Below, one piece after another: positions 35,170-46,572 of a DNA stretch of 64,000 nt (the first letter of the stretch is position 1; each line of letters begins with the position of its first letter). The position numbers were made by a program, and so were the translations under genes. The DNA comes from Conus ventricosus. Its lineage: Eukaryota > Mollusca > Gastropoda > Neogastropoda > Conidae. The notes below the pieces were generated by a model that saw only the letters and a list, made by a program, of their open reading frames with translations, was not told the origin of the DNA and searched no databases. The DNA is taken from contig CM031595.1 in assembly GCA_018398815.1 (NCBI GenBank), positions 134,211,504-134,275,503 of the forward strand, read 5' to 3'.

Positions 35170-35306
35170 ATTGAAGCCTTCAACACAGAGGAAGAGGCCT
35201 TTGGATGGCAGACAACAGCATATCCTCAGCGAATGTCCATCATAAACACCCTCAAACCCTACCTCAGTCTGTATGAGCTGACGGTTGACTTCAACACCAA
35301 ATACAA
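35170..35306 (+). CDS. DNAH7: Dynein heavy chain exon E15 (linker)
   Basis: Acceptor CTATGTGTGCAG, donor GTGGGT. It reads IEAFNTEEEAFGWQTTAYPQ, then NTLKPYLSLYELTVDF. IEAFN.EEEAFGW is a strong family motif at the start of the linker (DHC_N2) region. The frame is clean, in contrast to E13-E14. Phase 2 out fits E16. Confidence 0.92.
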
Positions 35307-36100
35307 GTGGGTTCTTCCTTTCAGTTAGTTTTCATGAAATAGCTGTTATTCATCAGCTTATGATAATACATTGCGAATGTGTAGATATTATCATACTGAT
35401 ATGTCCATGACAAGCACTCTACAGTTTTGCTTTTTTCATGAGGTTGGATACGTTTCAGGGGACAAGAACAATTTGCTTGTGTTAACCAATGCTTTTGCTA
35501 TACAAAGAAAATCATAAGAAATGTATGTGAGCTTCTCAGGAAAGCAAGAATGCTGGTGAGAAGAGATGATTACATTTTGTATTCACCTGACCTGCGTTTC
35601 AGTAGGTTTACAATGACATAAAGTCAGGACATTGTGTACGCACCTGACCTGTTTGTTAAAGGTTTACAGTGACACAAAGCCAGGCTAAAGGGAAGCTCAT
35701 GTGAAGCTCACAGAGAGAGAGAGAGAGACAGAGAGAGAGAGAATGTTGCATATAGCTCAGATTTAAATGTTTATTTCCATTCACAGCAACTTATAGAAAC
35801 AATAGCTAAAATTATGTCATGGAACTTGTATGTGTCTATGATGAAGTCAGCAGTCTGTACCTGTGACTTGTGAGTGAAGTACTGACCTTTTGATCAGCGT
35901 GCAACAATTACTGTATGGGTTGTTTTGTTTCGTTTATTTCCTCTGACTTTGTCATAATTTCTTTTGTGGTTGATCTTTTTAACACATTAGATTATTCCTT
36001 TTTTTAACCTATGAAATTGTAGCAAGACCTTCTTTATTATGGCAGAAAGAATTACATTATTGGGACTGAAATGCATTGTGGGAATGATGAAATTAATATA
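35307..36100. other. Intron 15, left part
   Basis: Contains a two-unit tandem duplication at 35585-35690 (CACCTGACCTG ... AGGTTTACA(A/G)TGACA(T/C)AAAG) and a short (GA)n at 35712-35741. Nothing else recognised. Confidence 0.65.
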
Positions 36101-36567
36101 ATTTAGAAATAGAGTTTGTTTCTTACCGCCAATGACATTGACAAACAAAGCACATGACAAGACACGATGCATTTCAACCACTTGGGTCTTCTTCAGGCGA
36201 AAAAATAAATCACATTTAACATTTGGGACAGTACAAACAAAGAACGAAAAACGAAAAAAAGAACGAAAAATGACTCATCCGTTGTTGTCCATGTGGTGGA
36301 GAGAATAGCCGGTGAATAGACCGGCTATTCTCTCCACCACATGGACAACAACGGATGAGTCATTTTTCGTTCTTTTTTTCGTTTTTCGTTCTTTGTTTGT
36401 ACTGTCCCAAATGTTAAATGTGATTTATTTTTTCGCCTGAAGAAGACCCAAGTGGTTGAAATGCATCGTGTCTTGTCATGTGCTTTGTTTGTCAATGTCA
36501 TTGGCGGTAAGAAACAAACTCTATTTCTAAATTTTACTTCGTTCGCTGCCATCAGTCACTCCATTTT
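36101..36567. mobile_element. Foldback (palindromic) insertion with 12-bp target duplication
   Basis: A perfect inverted repeat with arms of about 214 bases (36100-36313 and 36320-36533) around a 6-base centre GAATAG, followed by a short asymmetric tail TTTACTTCGTTCGCTGCC and on to 36567. The 12-mer GAAATTAATATA flanks the unit (36089-36100 and 36568-36579), as expected of a target-site duplication. No ORF of interest. It is a foldback-type or dimeric non-autonomous element. Confidence 0.8.
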
Positions 36568-36675
36568 GAAATTAATATAAGCAAACGATGAAATAAGTAA
36601 CTACTGCGTAAATGAATGCTCTATTGTCACAGGATGCGCTTGCTTTTGACAAAAACAATGATTGTGGTCATCCAG

Positions 36676-36811
36676 GGACTGGATGGACGGTCCAATGAGC
36701 AACATTGACCCAGATCATGTGGAGCAGGAAGTGGGGAACTTTTGGAGAGGACTGTACAAGCTGGAGAAAGGCTTTGACAGCATTCCCTCTCCAAAGAAGA
36801 TTGCCGGCAAG
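36676..36811 (+). CDS. DNAH7: Dynein heavy chain exon E16 (linker)
   Basis: Acceptor GGTCATCCAG, donor GTCAGG. It encodes DWMDGPMSNIDPDHVEQEVG, followed by NFWRGLYKLEKGF, a standard linker motif, and ends KKIAGK. It is phase compatible on both sides. Confidence 0.92.
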
Positions 36812-36954
36812 GTCAGGGACAGGCATGCATGGACGCTAGTGTTTACCTACATTCACACAGGCATGTTTGTGGATGCACAGATATGCATGCTGGTGAAAAT
36901 GCACACACACACACACGTATAATGCATGCACTCACACACTCATACATGCTCACA

Positions 36955-36959
36955 CACGT

Positions 36960-37020
<61 letters not shown>
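36955..37020. repeat. (CA)n microsatellite
   Basis: Pure CA run in intron 16, 180 bases before the E17 acceptor. Confidence 0.97.
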
Positions 37021-37026
<6 letters not shown>

Positions 37027-37200
37027 TACTAGTGCACTTCGAATTTTAATGTGATCCTTTCACCCTTTGGAGTTTAGAGAATGACAGATAACTGAGCAGG
37101 TTCGTAGTTTTTAAATGTACCCTGCGTGCACATGTGTTCAGATATGTAAAAAAAAAACCTGATGATAAACTGATGTTGTGTGTGGTCTGCTGCCCTGCAG

Positions 37201-37464
37201 GTGAAATCCAAGGTAGAGGAGTTCAAGGAGCACATGCCTCTGGTGCAAACCCTCTTCAACCCGGGCCTGCGGGACCGTCACTGGGACAAGATCTCCGATA
37301 TTGTGGGCTTCTCATTGAAGCCAGACGACTCTTCTTGCCTCAGCAAGTTTGTGGACATGAACTTAGACCCCTTCATCCCCAAGTTTGAGAGCATCTCTGA
37401 GGCTGCCAGCAAGGAATTCGCTTTGGAGAAGGCCTTGGAGGGCATGAAGAAAGAATGGGCTCCG
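37201..37464 (+). CDS. DNAH7: Dynein heavy chain exon E17 (linker)
   Basis: 88 codons, phase 0, between CTGCCCTGCAG and GTGAGT. It starts VKSKVEEFKEHMPLVQTLFN, contains GLRDRHWDKISDIVG and ends with ESISEAASKEFALEKALEG and MKKEWAP. R.RHW..I and SISE.A.KE..LEKAL are hallmark linker sequences of all dynein heavy chains. Confidence 0.95.
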
Positions 37465-38889
37465 GTGAGTGGATTATTCGAGAGTTTGTGCTAAGTTTTT
37501 GACCCTTAGAATGCCCATTTTTTTGTACATAACATTTCTTCCATGACTAAATCCAGTTTTGAAGGTAGGAAACAAATTGAAAGTGAACTTTTTGAAAACG
37601 CTTTCTTTAAAAAATAAAAGAAATCAGGTGAAGAAATTTATATCTGAATCAAACCATATTTTGCCAAAAACTAGCAGTGGATGTAATCATGTTTGCTTTG
37701 TGTGTGTGTTTTTGTTGATATTTAAAACTGACCATTGTGGTCACTTACCTTCAATCCGTAAATCCAGATTCGATATGTGACTCTACCACTGAAGCTACTG
37801 GCTAATTTAGATGTACCTATACAATTTACAGGGCTTTGTGAGCAGTAGATATCAATTCAGAAGTGGTTAGGGCACTATATTTGTCCACTGTAACGTTGAT
37901 TAGGCAGTCAGTTATGACTTATTCATAGCCACAGTTGACATGATCTGAAAAATGATACTTTAAAATTTAGAGTTGAAGAACTTTGCAAATGGCAGCTACT
38001 TCTCCAACTGTTGTTATCCTTAAATGGGATGCGTTAAAAATGAAATACTCTCCCTTTGATGTGTATTGAAACAAAACAGAGGGTTACCGTCAGTGGGCGG
38101 CACAAGGTAGTTGACAGTGACGTGGTAATGGCAGGTGGACAGTACAGGACAGTTTGGAAGTTAAAAGGTTAACTCAGTCAAGTCGTGTCGGAAGTGGTCT
38201 TCTGACACCTCTAGCTGCTGTTGAAGGTATGTCATATGTGGTCTTTTGACACAGATACCATTTTTTCAAATTGTATGTCAAGAAAACTATAAACACTACT
38301 GCCATCAGGCCAGATCATATTTACTCTTCATGTTTTTGTTTTTTTCTATCTGTTGATGTTTATTATGTATCCATTTACATAGTTTTTGGTTTATTATTAT
38401 TTTTTCCCTTTATGTTTGCAAATCTGGTGCAACTTGAAGGAGAAATACTGCCCTTTTTACTACAACTCGATTAAGTTAAAGTGTTATGTATACGCTTAGA
38501 ATGAACCTCACTTCCACTTAAAAAGATTTTAAAAGATTTTTTGTGTGTGTGCAAATGTTGTTCTTGTAATTACTAGCCAAGTATCTGTACCCCCCAATTA
38601 AAATGAAAATTGATAAAGTAATCACGTGCTGTAGCAGTGCCAGTGAGAGAAATATCATATTGAGATTCTACTGTGATGACATTCCTTATCCTTCCCACCA
38701 TTCTTAGCTTCATGCACTTCTTAGAACACCCTGCATATTTTCCTGCTATCATTCACAGGCAGTTGGTTTCCTGTTTGTACTACATAAATAATACCATTGA
38801 CAAATGAATTGACCAAAGTTGTAACCACCAGAAGAAAAAACGCAGATTAGTTGTCACAAGTAGAAAGAAATGGTGTAATTTTGCGTCAG
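37465..38889. other. Intron 17 (E17-E18)
   Basis: About 1.4 kb of AT-rich sequence. No gene or element recognised. Confidence 0.6.
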
Positions 38890-39038
38890 GTGGAGTTCAC
38901 TATCATCCCATACCGTGAGACTGGCACCCACATCCTGTCCTCCATCGATGACATTCAACAGCTGCTGGACGACCACATTGTCAAGACACAGACCATGCGT
39001 GGCTCGCCTTTCATCCAGCCCTTTGAAGCTGACATGAA
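38890..39038 (+). CDS. DNAH7: Dynein heavy chain exon E18 (linker)
   Basis: Acceptor TTTTGCGTCAG, donor GTGAAT. It reads [20 protein letters not shown], then [29 protein letters not shown] is among the most conserved linker stretches in the dynein family. Confidence 0.95.
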
Positions 39039-39127
39039 GTGAATTACCTTCCTTTTGCTTTTTAGTCATACACGCGTATATTTAAATACATTTTTATCTA
39101 TATGTATGTGTACATGTATGTATCTGC

Positions 39128-39169
<42 letters not shown>

Positions 39170-39200
39170 GTCTGTCTATCTGTCTATCTAAAAATCTATC
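39128..39200. repeat. (TATC)n microsatellite
   Basis: TATC tetranucleotide run with TGTC variants shortly after the E18 donor. Confidence 0.95.
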
Positions 39201-39884
39201 TTTATCTATCAGTCTATCCATGTATCTAATTGTGACTGTTGTTGAGGTTGAAATTTGAAAAGAGTGCTTGTTTTGCTTTCTGTTTGCAGGATGGTGTTAT
39301 AATTCTAGATAATCAAACAGTCTTTGAGACATATGCAGTTAGGAGGGGATGGATTGAAAAACTGAGATGTACTTTAATTATGTTAAGTTTATTTGTCATG
39401 TGTAAAGCAGATATGAACTCCTTTGCATGAGAAGATGCCTTTTTGAGCAAACTGAGGCTGGTTCTTTAACTCCCTGATTTCAATGGAACCAGATATGTTT
39501 GTATGTCATCTTTGGATCTTTTGTCAAAATATATTGATTCTGACACTTATCATTCTGTCAGATACATGATGCTAGCTTTTGTGCTGCAGTATTTTAAACT
39601 GTTATTCTGCCTATTAAGTAACACACATATTTCAGTAGTGCTGCTTTAACTTGCATAATTATCTCTTTTTCTCATAGTTACCTGTCCAGGCAAATGTGTT
39701 ATCTCTGCTTAGAGTGGAACATTGCCATATCATCAGGATCCTCAAAAAAGAAAAAAACAGGAGAGCAGGGACCTTATCATACCTCCATAAGTAGTTAAGC
39801 CAGTAGAGTGATTACCTTTAGTGAGTTCACTGTATGAATCAAACTCAAACATCATTCAGTTTTCTTCTTTTCCTTGGCAAGGGA

Positions 39885-39907
39885 CCCCCCCCCCCCCCCC
39901 CCCCCCC
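39885..39907. repeat. Poly(C) run, 23 bases
   Basis: Uninterrupted C run just before the tyrosine-recombinase relic. Confidence 0.95.
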
Positions 39908-39919
39908 TTCTCTGCTCAT

Positions 39920-40915
39920 GCATGGAGAAAATCATGGCTGGTCAAAGACAATCAACTCAGAAAGTGTATGACAATCAAAGGAAGGTCTTCTTAAAATGGT
40001 GAATCAGATCGGGATCTTTCCAGTAGCCACCAGTATTGAAGATGAGGCCCATTTTCTGGGGGAAGGAAGCCAACACTTTTAAGCAGTATAGGTCAGCTGT
40101 TGCTAAAACTTTCAGACTTATGGGGACCTTGGCATCAGCCATGATCCATTCCTTTCAGGGTTAGTTACACTGTGCACATTAGGGACTGCTGGAACCAGTA
40201 GGTGCCCCAAGTTGAGTCTACCTCAGGACCTGGAGTATTTGTCTCTTTGACTTTGAGTCACTCACCCAAATGCTCCTAACAGAACATTCAGTGAGTTCTC
40301 TGAACATGCTTTTTACTTACCTTGGCTTCTAACTGTAGAGTGAGTAAGGTTCATGTGTACTCCAGGGACCCATGGTCATTGAAGTGGAACAATGATGGCT
40401 GAGCCAACCTCTGCATGTGCCCTTCTTTCCTAGCCATAAACTGCAAGCCCCAAGAGCAGCCCTTGACTGTAACCTTGCCTCCGCCAGCTCCTTCATTGTC
40501 CAATTCCAGGCCCAGGGGATCGAAGGTGGAGCAAGTTGACTGTCCTGTCAGAGTGCTGAGGATGTACTTTCAGAGGACAGAGTTGGGCCCCCTGGGCTTT
40601 CTTTTGTGGTGAAGCCAGAGAAAGGCTATTACAAAACTCCAGATGATAAGTTCAAGCATGGGCAAGTTATTCCCAAGGCTTACACCCCTGGCAGAAATCG
40701 CTTCCTGCCCAAGTGGATAGGCACATGAAGTGTAGGGTCTCTCCACCATGGAGCATTGTGCTAAGTTGACATGCAGCAGGCTGGAAGCCACAGACAACCT
40801 TTGGAAGGTTCTGCCTCAGGGACATGTTTGAAGATACACAGGCACTTGATTGCCTAGGGACCATAGCATTTGCCCAGTCTGCAACATACCAATACTGATT
40901 ACTCAATGACCTTGT
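39920..40915 (+). pseudogene. DIRS-type tyrosine recombinase relic
   Basis: Decayed + strand sequence with landmarks in the right order for a DIRS-family recombinase: KVYDNQRKVFLKW near 39958 (N-terminal core-binding part), PVRVLRMYFQRT near 40540, and AHEV*GLSTMEHCAK near 40722, which matches the H-x-x-R box with the Arg codon turned into a stop. Further text near 40805 resembles the region before the catalytic Tyr. Many stops and frameshifts. Following sequence to about 41.3 kb may be the element's 3' terminal part. Confidence 0.6.
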
Positions 40916-42420
40916 TTGTTTTGGTCACTCTGATCGCCCACCATCATTGCTACCTGCCATTTGTATTTTTTGCACAGTCGTGGGTTTGCAATTTTTTCAA
41001 ATTAACAGATGTTATGTTTTTGGTATGCATAAGGGTCTCTTAGGTGGTATTACCCAATCTTCCCATTAAGACTTGGGAGGGTCTTCTTCTCTCCTAATTT
41101 TGTGCCTGAGTCAGTTATTTCCTCTGTTTTTAGTTCTTAAATCATCTTTATTGCTTGTCACTTTGTGCTTCCTCTTGAGGAAGAGCAGGGACTGATCCTT
41201 TCATCTGAGCGTAGGAGACAATATGTGTTGGGCCTCAAGTGGGCTCTGATGCGAGTCCTAGACTTGGGGAACTGTTCAGAGAATTCTCATGTAGAATCAG
41301 TGTCTCCTTCTTCAGGTGAGAGTGCTTTCCACCATCCTTTTCCATATGCTGGCATTTGTTTGGACAGGTAGGTAAGAGAAATAGGAATTTTACTTCTAAA
41401 GTACTAAACTACAATGTCCAAACACTAGAATACCCTCCCACCTCTGTGCTTAGCCAGGAAAAGGTTTAAAAACTGAGCTATGTTTGGGTTTGATTCATGA
41501 GGAAACTTGGCAAAAGCAGTCACTCTTCTGGCCCATGGAGGCATGATTAACTTCCTGCCTTTTCAATTCAGTTTTTTTAGGATTTTGATAATATGGCGAT
41601 GTTCTATGTGAAGCAGAGATAAGGCAGGTAAGTTTATCATAAGTATACCTTTAATGGTAAAATTCCTGTTTATACGCTTTATTTAGCCCGGTTTGTATTT
41701 ATGACAGCCAAATGAGCAAAGATTCTCGTGAGAACTGGTAAGTTGCTGCATGGAATACCACTCTGGACAGTACCAGTAAAATTTATGGCGTGGGACAGAC
41801 TTATTTCCTTTTCAGTATGAGCACACTCAGCCTTGGTGTATCTGCAGCAGAATAACATTTTTGTGTGTACATTTTTGCCTGTTTGTTCTCTCATTTAGAA
41901 AAAAGAAATCTACTTTCAAGGGATCTCTGATTCGAGTTTTCTTTATAAAGTATTATTTTGGCATGCATAAGCATTTAAATTACAGTAGCTTTCATAAACA
42001 AAGTATTCTTTTCACAGGAGATTTTTAATTACATTTTTATCAGTAAGCCCAATGCTTTTGTTTGTGTACTCTGATCTTCATTCTTTCACATCTTTTTGCG
42101 TGAGTTCACTTTGATTCTGTTCATCATGAGATTTTGGACAAAGCCAAGTGAGAATCAGTCCAGATGTGGATTTTGATAGTTTCTGTATTGACTTCTATGT
42201 CTGGAAAGTACTGTTTATGATTCTCACTGCTTTGCTGTTTCAAATGCTGGAACAAAGCAGTTGTACACTGCTGTTTCTGGCCTTGTCTGAAGTACATGCA
42301 CACATTAAGTCTGTACAAAGTACCTTTTTGTCTTTGAAAAATGGGTACTCTGTATTTACTTTACTCCTTTTGTGTGACGTGTGACACATTCCATCTGCAT
42401 ACTTTTATCTCGGTGTTTCA
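40916..42420. other. Intron 18, middle part
   Basis: About 1.5 kb; the first 400 bases may belong to the DIRS-type element. I recognise nothing else. Confidence 0.5.
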
Positions 42421-42429
42421 AGTTTTGAG

Positions 42430-42620
42430 GAGAGGGCATATGTGTGACTATCTTCTTTCAAAGCATGAAAGCATAGCACATATTTCAGTTAGGGCATATG
42501 TTTGATTATCTTATATTCTTGTTTAAAGCATGAAAACATAGCACATGTTTCAGTTAGGGCATATGTGTGACTGTCTTTTTTTTTTTTTTAAAGCATGAAA
42601 ATGTAGCACATGTTTCAGTA
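42430..42620. repeat. Intronic tandem repeat, about 63 bp x 3
   Basis: Three units share GGGCATATGTGTGACT, AAAGCATGAAAA(C/T) and TAGCACATGTTTCAGT. No exon sequence included. Confidence 0.85.
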
Positions 42621-43280
42621 AAAGGTGTCTTTATTCTTTTTCTAACTACAAGATCACAGTGCATCTCGGTGCATCTTTTGTCTGAGCGCATCTTTTTTCT
42701 GCTATGATTTTGGTTATATAATAGATGCGTACACTGTCTACCCTCTGGTTTGAAATATGGGGGGATCATATGTATGTAGACTGTCTTTTACAGGTTTCAA
42801 ATGTCAGGTCTCATAACTGTGTTTATTGACTTTCTTGTTACAGATATAAAAAGAATTGCCTATCCTTGAAAATATTGTAAAACACAATAGTTTCATTGCG
42901 TTACTTATTTTCATTTGTCGTCGCAATTCATGTTGATTACTTAATCATGAAAGATAAAGTCATGATGTCGCAAAACCTGATGATTCGGTTGGATAAATTC
43001 TGTTTCTTAGGTCAGTGTACTTGATTAGGAATATCATCACTTTGTTGAGTAACCGAAAATGAATGTTTTTAAGTGCTAGGAAAGATCTCATTGCTCTAAA
43101 CAAGATACACATCATGAAGTGCATTTTGACTGCAATTATATCAAGATATTTTATATTTTAAGATGAAAATTGGACTTTAGAATTTGCTGTTGAGAGATGT
43201 ATTCAGATAGGCATATCTTGGTCTGAACACATGCACCTATGTGCATCCTCACTTGCAGGCATGCATACATGAACATATGC
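42621..43280. other. Intron 18, unremarkable stretch
   Basis: AT-rich sequence with nothing recognised. Confidence 0.6.
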
Positions 43281-43289
43281 ATATACACG

Positions 43290-43313
43290 TGTGCACACAC
43301 ACTCGCACACATG

Positions 43314-43394
<81 letters not shown>

Positions 43395-43416
43395 CACACA
43401 CACACACACGCTCGTA

Positions 43417-43478
<62 letters not shown>

Positions 43479-43492
43479 TGTCCTTTCTCTGT

Positions 43493-43573
<81 letters not shown>

Positions 43574-43600
43574 ACACACTCACACTCACACTGTCACACA
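43290..43600. repeat. Long (CA)n array
   Basis: About 300 bases of CA with a few interruptions, including CTCGTACGTA at 43409 and the non-repeat spacer near 43478-43494. Confidence 0.97.
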
Positions 43601-43754
43601 TAGTCGCACACATTCTTTCTCTCTTTCCTTCTCTTCAACCTCCACTCACAGCCCTGATATGGCCCTTTGCGGTCGGCTGGGCTATAAGCAACATTATCTT
43701 ATCTAACCTCCACTCCTCTCACAGCTCACCGCCACATTTGCACACGTAAACACA

Positions 43755-43820
43755 CTCTCTCTCTCTCGCTCTCTGTTTCCTTCCCCCCTTCCTCTCTTTC
43801 TCTGTCTCTGTCTCTGTTTC

Positions 43821-43853
<33 letters not shown>

Positions 43854-43915
43854 TCTTCTCTGTCCCTCACTCCCCCCTTCTCTCTGCCCTATGCCTCTCT
43901 CTCTCATCCCCATTC
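43755..43915. repeat. (TC)n polypyrimidine tract
   Basis: TC-rich strand-asymmetric tract with long TCTCTC runs. Confidence 0.95.
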
Positions 43916-44346
43916 TCCCTCATCCAACACATACATTGCAGAATACTGCATGATCTGCATTACCAGAGAATTAAATTGTTCAATAAAGGACATAGGTATG
44001 TCCACACAACACAGCATAATGCGAAGTCTTCTTCTCTTGTAACTCTGTGGGGAGCCACTGGGGCATCACACTGAAGAACAATACAGCAGGTTCCTCTTTT
44101 TCTGTTGATTATGTTCCATGGCTTAGGAAGCTTCGATGTTTCCGTCTCTATTGCAGTGTTGTCAGTGGATTGCTTTTTTCTGTCTTTCCTATTGTCTCAC
44201 TCCTTTAACAAGTTCCCTAATGGATTGTTTCAGCAAGTCCGCTGGATCTTGCTACATGGCCACGCCAGTGACATTTCTTTTCTTAACTAATGTCAGATCT
44301 TCATGTGGCTCAATGTGCTGCTTGATGGCATACTGATAATTTCTGT

Positions 44347-44575
44347 AAATTCCCAGGGAATGGATGAGGAAATCTGATGATGAAGGCGCCTTTGATTTCT
44401 CAGGGAGTGAGAAGACAATATTATGACAATGACGTTTTTGATTGACCAGGGAGAGGGAAAGCCGGCTGATGACAGTGATGCTTTTGATTGACCAGGGAGA
44501 GGGAACACAAGCTGATGATGATTTGCTGTGGAGTGGGAGGACACACTGATGATGATGATGTCTGTGATTCCACAG
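44347..44575 (+). repeat. Junction array at E19 acceptor, about 46-bp units
   Basis: Five decayed copies of the E19 acceptor plus the first roughly 25 coding bases lie directly upstream: near 44347, 44393, 44439, 44485 and 44527. Each has CAGGGA(G/A)(T/A)G(A/G)G or a close variant and then (G/A)CTGATGATG. The true junction is GATTCCACAG|GGAGTGGGAGG, and copies read GATTGACCAGGGAGAGGGAA. Spacing is 46 bases for the first four. Confidence 0.85.
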
Positions 44576-44849
44576 GGAGTGGGAGGGCAAGCTGATGATG
44601 CTGCAGGACATCCTGGATGAGTGGCTGAAGGTGCAGGCCACCTGGCTCTACCTGGAGCCCATCTTCTCCTCTCCAGACATCATGGCCCAGATGCCTGAGG
44701 AAGGGCGACGCTTCGCCACTGTCGACAAGAACTGGCGTGACATTATGAGGTCCGCCATTGTTGACAAGCATGTTTTGGCTATCCTCAACATTGACAAGAT
44801 CCTAGAGCGCTTGAAGAAGTCCAACGAGCTTCTGGAGCTTATCCAGAAG
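44576..44849 (+). CDS. DNAH7: Dynein heavy chain exon E19 (linker)
   Basis: Acceptor GTGATTCCACAG, donor GTAAGT. It encodes [20 protein letters not shown], then [15 protein letters not shown] and [12 protein letters not shown], and ends [27 protein letters not shown] is the diagnostic dynein linker motif. The 5' end of the exon with its acceptor is repeated several times upstream (see 44347). Confidence 0.97.
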
Positions 44850-44873
44850 GTAAGTGATTGAACTTATGCCATG

Positions 44874-45433
44874 TACCGTAAAGTTAGGTCTATTGAGCGC
44901 ACCTGTATGTAAGCTGCACCCACTAAATTTTGAAAAAAATCAGAACTTTTTTCACAAATAAGCTGCACTGGTTTATAAGCCGCAGATATATACAACAAAG
45001 ATAAAGTTCATAATCTTAGGATTATCACATTTATTTAGTGTCATCATCCTCTTGTCCACTGAATCCGCTGAAGTCTTCTTCTTCATTGTCGGAGTTGAAC
45101 AGAAATAGTAGCGCTTCCTCCGCCATCTTGACACTGACTTCAGCCACGTTTTCACTGTTGCTTTTCTCTTGAGGCAAGGTGAAGGTCGCTGCTGCTCTGT
45201 CGCTTGCACTGTCGTCTGCTGCAGCACACAGTCCGGCCTTGCGAAAACCATTGATAATGGTGGACTGCTTGACTTTACCCCATGTGGTCAGGATCCACTG
45301 GCAGACTTGCTTGTTGCAAGCAGCCAGTTTTGGTGAATAGGAAAAATCTGCAAATAAGCCGCATTGTTGTTTAAGTCACAGGGTTTAAAGCTGGGGAAAA
45401 AAAGTCGCGGCTTATAGTCCAAACTTTATGGTA
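44874..45433 (-). mobile_element. pogo-like (Tc1/mariner) MITE with transposase 3' end
   Basis: 560 bp with terminal inverted repeats: left TACCGTAAAGTTAGGTCTAT, right complement TACCATAAAGTTTGGACTAT, consistent with insertion at TA. Subterminal repeats of (A/T)TAAGC(C/T)GCA occur several times near both ends. Inside, on the minus strand, a clean frame from about 45350 to the stop at 45031 reads LAACNKQVCQWILTTWGKV, INGFRKAGLCAAADDSA and ends DFSGFSGQEDDDTK. Family knowledge: pogo-type transposases end in such a W..V....I.NGFRKAG..D motif and an acidic tail. The DDE core is gone. Confidence 0.8.
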
Positions 45434-46103
45434 ATTAAACATTAAAACAAACCCATGCCATGTAGTCAAACATAAAATTATGATTTGAATGAATTGAAAT
45501 GATATGTGCAATAAAGTACTGGATTCATTTATTTTGTGCTTTCATTTTGTTTCTTAGTGAAGGGTGTGTTTTATTTATTTATCTTTTTAAGTGGTTTGAG
45601 GATTGAGAGGAAACAGTTGCTCCAACAAATAAGCATCATGTGCGCAACAAATAAGCATCATGTACACTAGAGAAATAAAAATGGAGTGAAATTTTGATAC
45701 TTTTATACAATGTATTGGAATTTGTGCAAAGAATCTTTACCATAAAATCTGCATCACTATAACAGAGCTGTAATGAATTTATGTGTTTTAAACTTGATTG
45801 ATCAATGATGTGAACTTGAAAAATTTAGTAATACTCATCATAATCAATGATGTAAAGTCAAAGGTTTTTTTTAATAATACTCATCACAGTTAGATGTGAG
45901 GTTTTTTTTTCTTTTCTTTTGTTTTTTTTTGTGTTGGGTATGTGCATTCTTCTAGTAATGTGCATTGGCAAAATTTCCTTGACAAAAATATATACAATTT
46001 TGCGTGTCTTTTGTTTAAAGAATATTTCATCAGATTTTGTAAAGGTTTGTTTATGCAGAATAACAACCCAGGATAGGATTTGAACACAGTGATGTTTGTG
46101 TAG
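45434..46103. other. Intron 19, right part
   Basis: AT-rich; a short duplication of AACAAATAAGCATCATGT at 45625 and 45647. Nothing else recognised. Confidence 0.6.
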
Positions 46104-46211
<108 letters not shown>

Positions 46212-46374
46212 TAAGGATAAAAAGAGCAGGTGAAATGTTGATGATGGCTGGGATGGGGTGATGATGACTGGCATGATGATGATGATATTGAATGGAAATC
46301 AAATTACCTAAAAACCTCGTTACTCAGGTTCCAAGCCACAATCTGAAGCCTCTGTGCCCTATCTACCTGTGCAG

Positions 46375-46572
46375 AGTGCAGCCCCACCTGAAGAAATGCT
46401 TTGAGGGCATTGCCAAGCTAGAGTTCACAGAAGTGTTGGACATCACACATATGAAGAGCAGTGAGGGAGAGGTAGTGCAGCTCAGAGACGTCATCTCCAC
46501 CTCAAAGGCCGAGGACAGGTGGAGAAATGGCTGCTGGAGCTAGAGACTGACATGATCTCATCACTAAACAAG
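46375..46572 (+). CDS. DNAH7: Dynein heavy chain exon E21 (linker), one frameshift
   Basis: Acceptor CTACCTGTGCAG, donor GTGGGT. It encodes [37 protein letters not shown], then shifts frame at about 46509 (AAGGCCGAGG) and continues [18 protein letters not shown] in the next frame. One missing base, most simply a C of a CCC run, restores the family sequence. I treat this as a probable consensus error rather than a real mutation. Confidence 0.9.

Noticed and set aside
43719..43913. Glu/Arg-rich minus-strand ORF
   Set aside because: Translation of the (TC)n tract.
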